NCBI GenBank assembly: GCA_035720945.1
Contig: DASTNK010000013.1
Coordinates: forward strand, 1 to 6,246
Length of the DNA stretch: 6,246 bases
Reading direction: 5' to 3'
Source: SCQX01 sp035720945
GTDB lineage: Bacteria > Pseudomonadota > Gammaproteobacteria > Burkholderiales > Burkholderiaceae_B
A program made the translations under genes and the position numbers. Numbering within the stretch: the first letter of the stretch is position 1; each line of letters starts with the position of its first letter. Under the pieces are notes generated by a model that made no database searches, had not been told where the DNA came from, and saw nothing but the letters and a program-made list of their open reading frames with translations. Shown here piece by piece: positions 6,040-6,246 of this stretch.

Positions 6040-6246
6040 ATTCGTCCGTTCAAGCTTTGCCGGTCGGCACCGATCAGGACCTGATGGGTTTCGTGCACGC
6101 CGAAGCGCGTCTGCTGGACGAACGCCGCTTCGAAGAGTGGCTGGACCTGTTCACCGAGGACGGCCGGTACTGGATGCCGCTGACCCCGGGGCAGACCGAC
6201 CCGATCCTGCAGGGCTCGCTGATGTACGAAGACAAGCTCCTGCTGC
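6036..6246 (+). CDS. Rieske oxygenase beta (small) subunit, 3'-truncated
   Basis: The first 70 codons are visible and the frame stays open to the window end; the family is usually about 160-190 residues, so over half is missing. The segment E23-A-R-L-L-D-E-R-R-F-E-E-W-L-D-L-F, then T-E-D-G-R-Y-W-M-P-L to about residue 49, is the hallmark N-terminal helix and first strand of the SnoaL/NTF2-like small subunits of ring-hydroxylating dioxygenases, and Y64-E-D is also typical. The small subunit has a structural role, forming mixed alpha-beta oligomers with the catalytic subunit in the cytoplasm. The ATGA overlap with the alpha gene and a strong GAGGGAGG site upstream fix the start and indicate equal, coupled expression. 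Confidence 0.92.
   Translation, partial: MNSSVQALPVGTDQDLMGFVHAEARLLDERRFEEWLDLFTEDGRYWMPLTPGQTDPILQGSLMYEDKLLL

Overview
The window is a GC-rich stretch with strong G/C preference at third codon positions. It carries five same-strand (+) protein genes and almost no non-coding DNA. Composition and gene families suggest a betaproteobacterium of the order Burkholderiales (Bordetella/Achromobacter/Variovorax-like), but this is an inference from gene style; no rRNA or other marker gene is present.

Layout. Positions 2-1960 hold the 3' part of an indolepyruvate:ferredoxin oxidoreductase alpha subunit (thiamine-diphosphate enzyme with a C-terminal Fe-S module); its 5' end lies outside the window. 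After 11 nt comes its partner, a long beta subunit at 1972-3576: a gamma-type 2-oxoacid oxidoreductase domain fused to a large C-terminal domain. A 112-nt gap (3577-3688) follows, with two small inverted repeats and a weak sigma70-like promoter candidate. Then come a phthalate-dioxygenase-reductase/VanB-type flavin reductase with C-terminal [2Fe-2S] domain (3689-4666), a Rieske ring-hydroxylating oxygenase alpha subunit (4714-6039), and, overlapping it by 4 nt, the start of the small beta subunit (6036 to the window end, truncated).

How the genes may work together. The last three genes form a complete electron chain for a multicomponent Rieske oxygenase: NAD(P)H to flavin to [2Fe-2S] to Rieske cluster to mononuclear iron. 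The first two encode an arylpyruvate (or related 2-oxoacid) oxidoreductase that would yield an aryl-acetyl-CoA. Together they look like an aromatic or indolic catabolic operon. The most attractive reading, a hypothesis only, is degradation of indole-3-acetate or a similar arylacetate/arylpyruvate. The substrate cannot be read from the sequence.

No RNA genes, mobile elements, CRISPR arrays or long repeats were seen. The points most worth a second look are the pairing of an Ior-type enzyme with a Rieske oxygenase, the unusual reductase/oxygenase class combination, the D-T-C-H active-site variant in the oxygenase, the fused beta subunit, and the structured leader around the oxygenase start codon.
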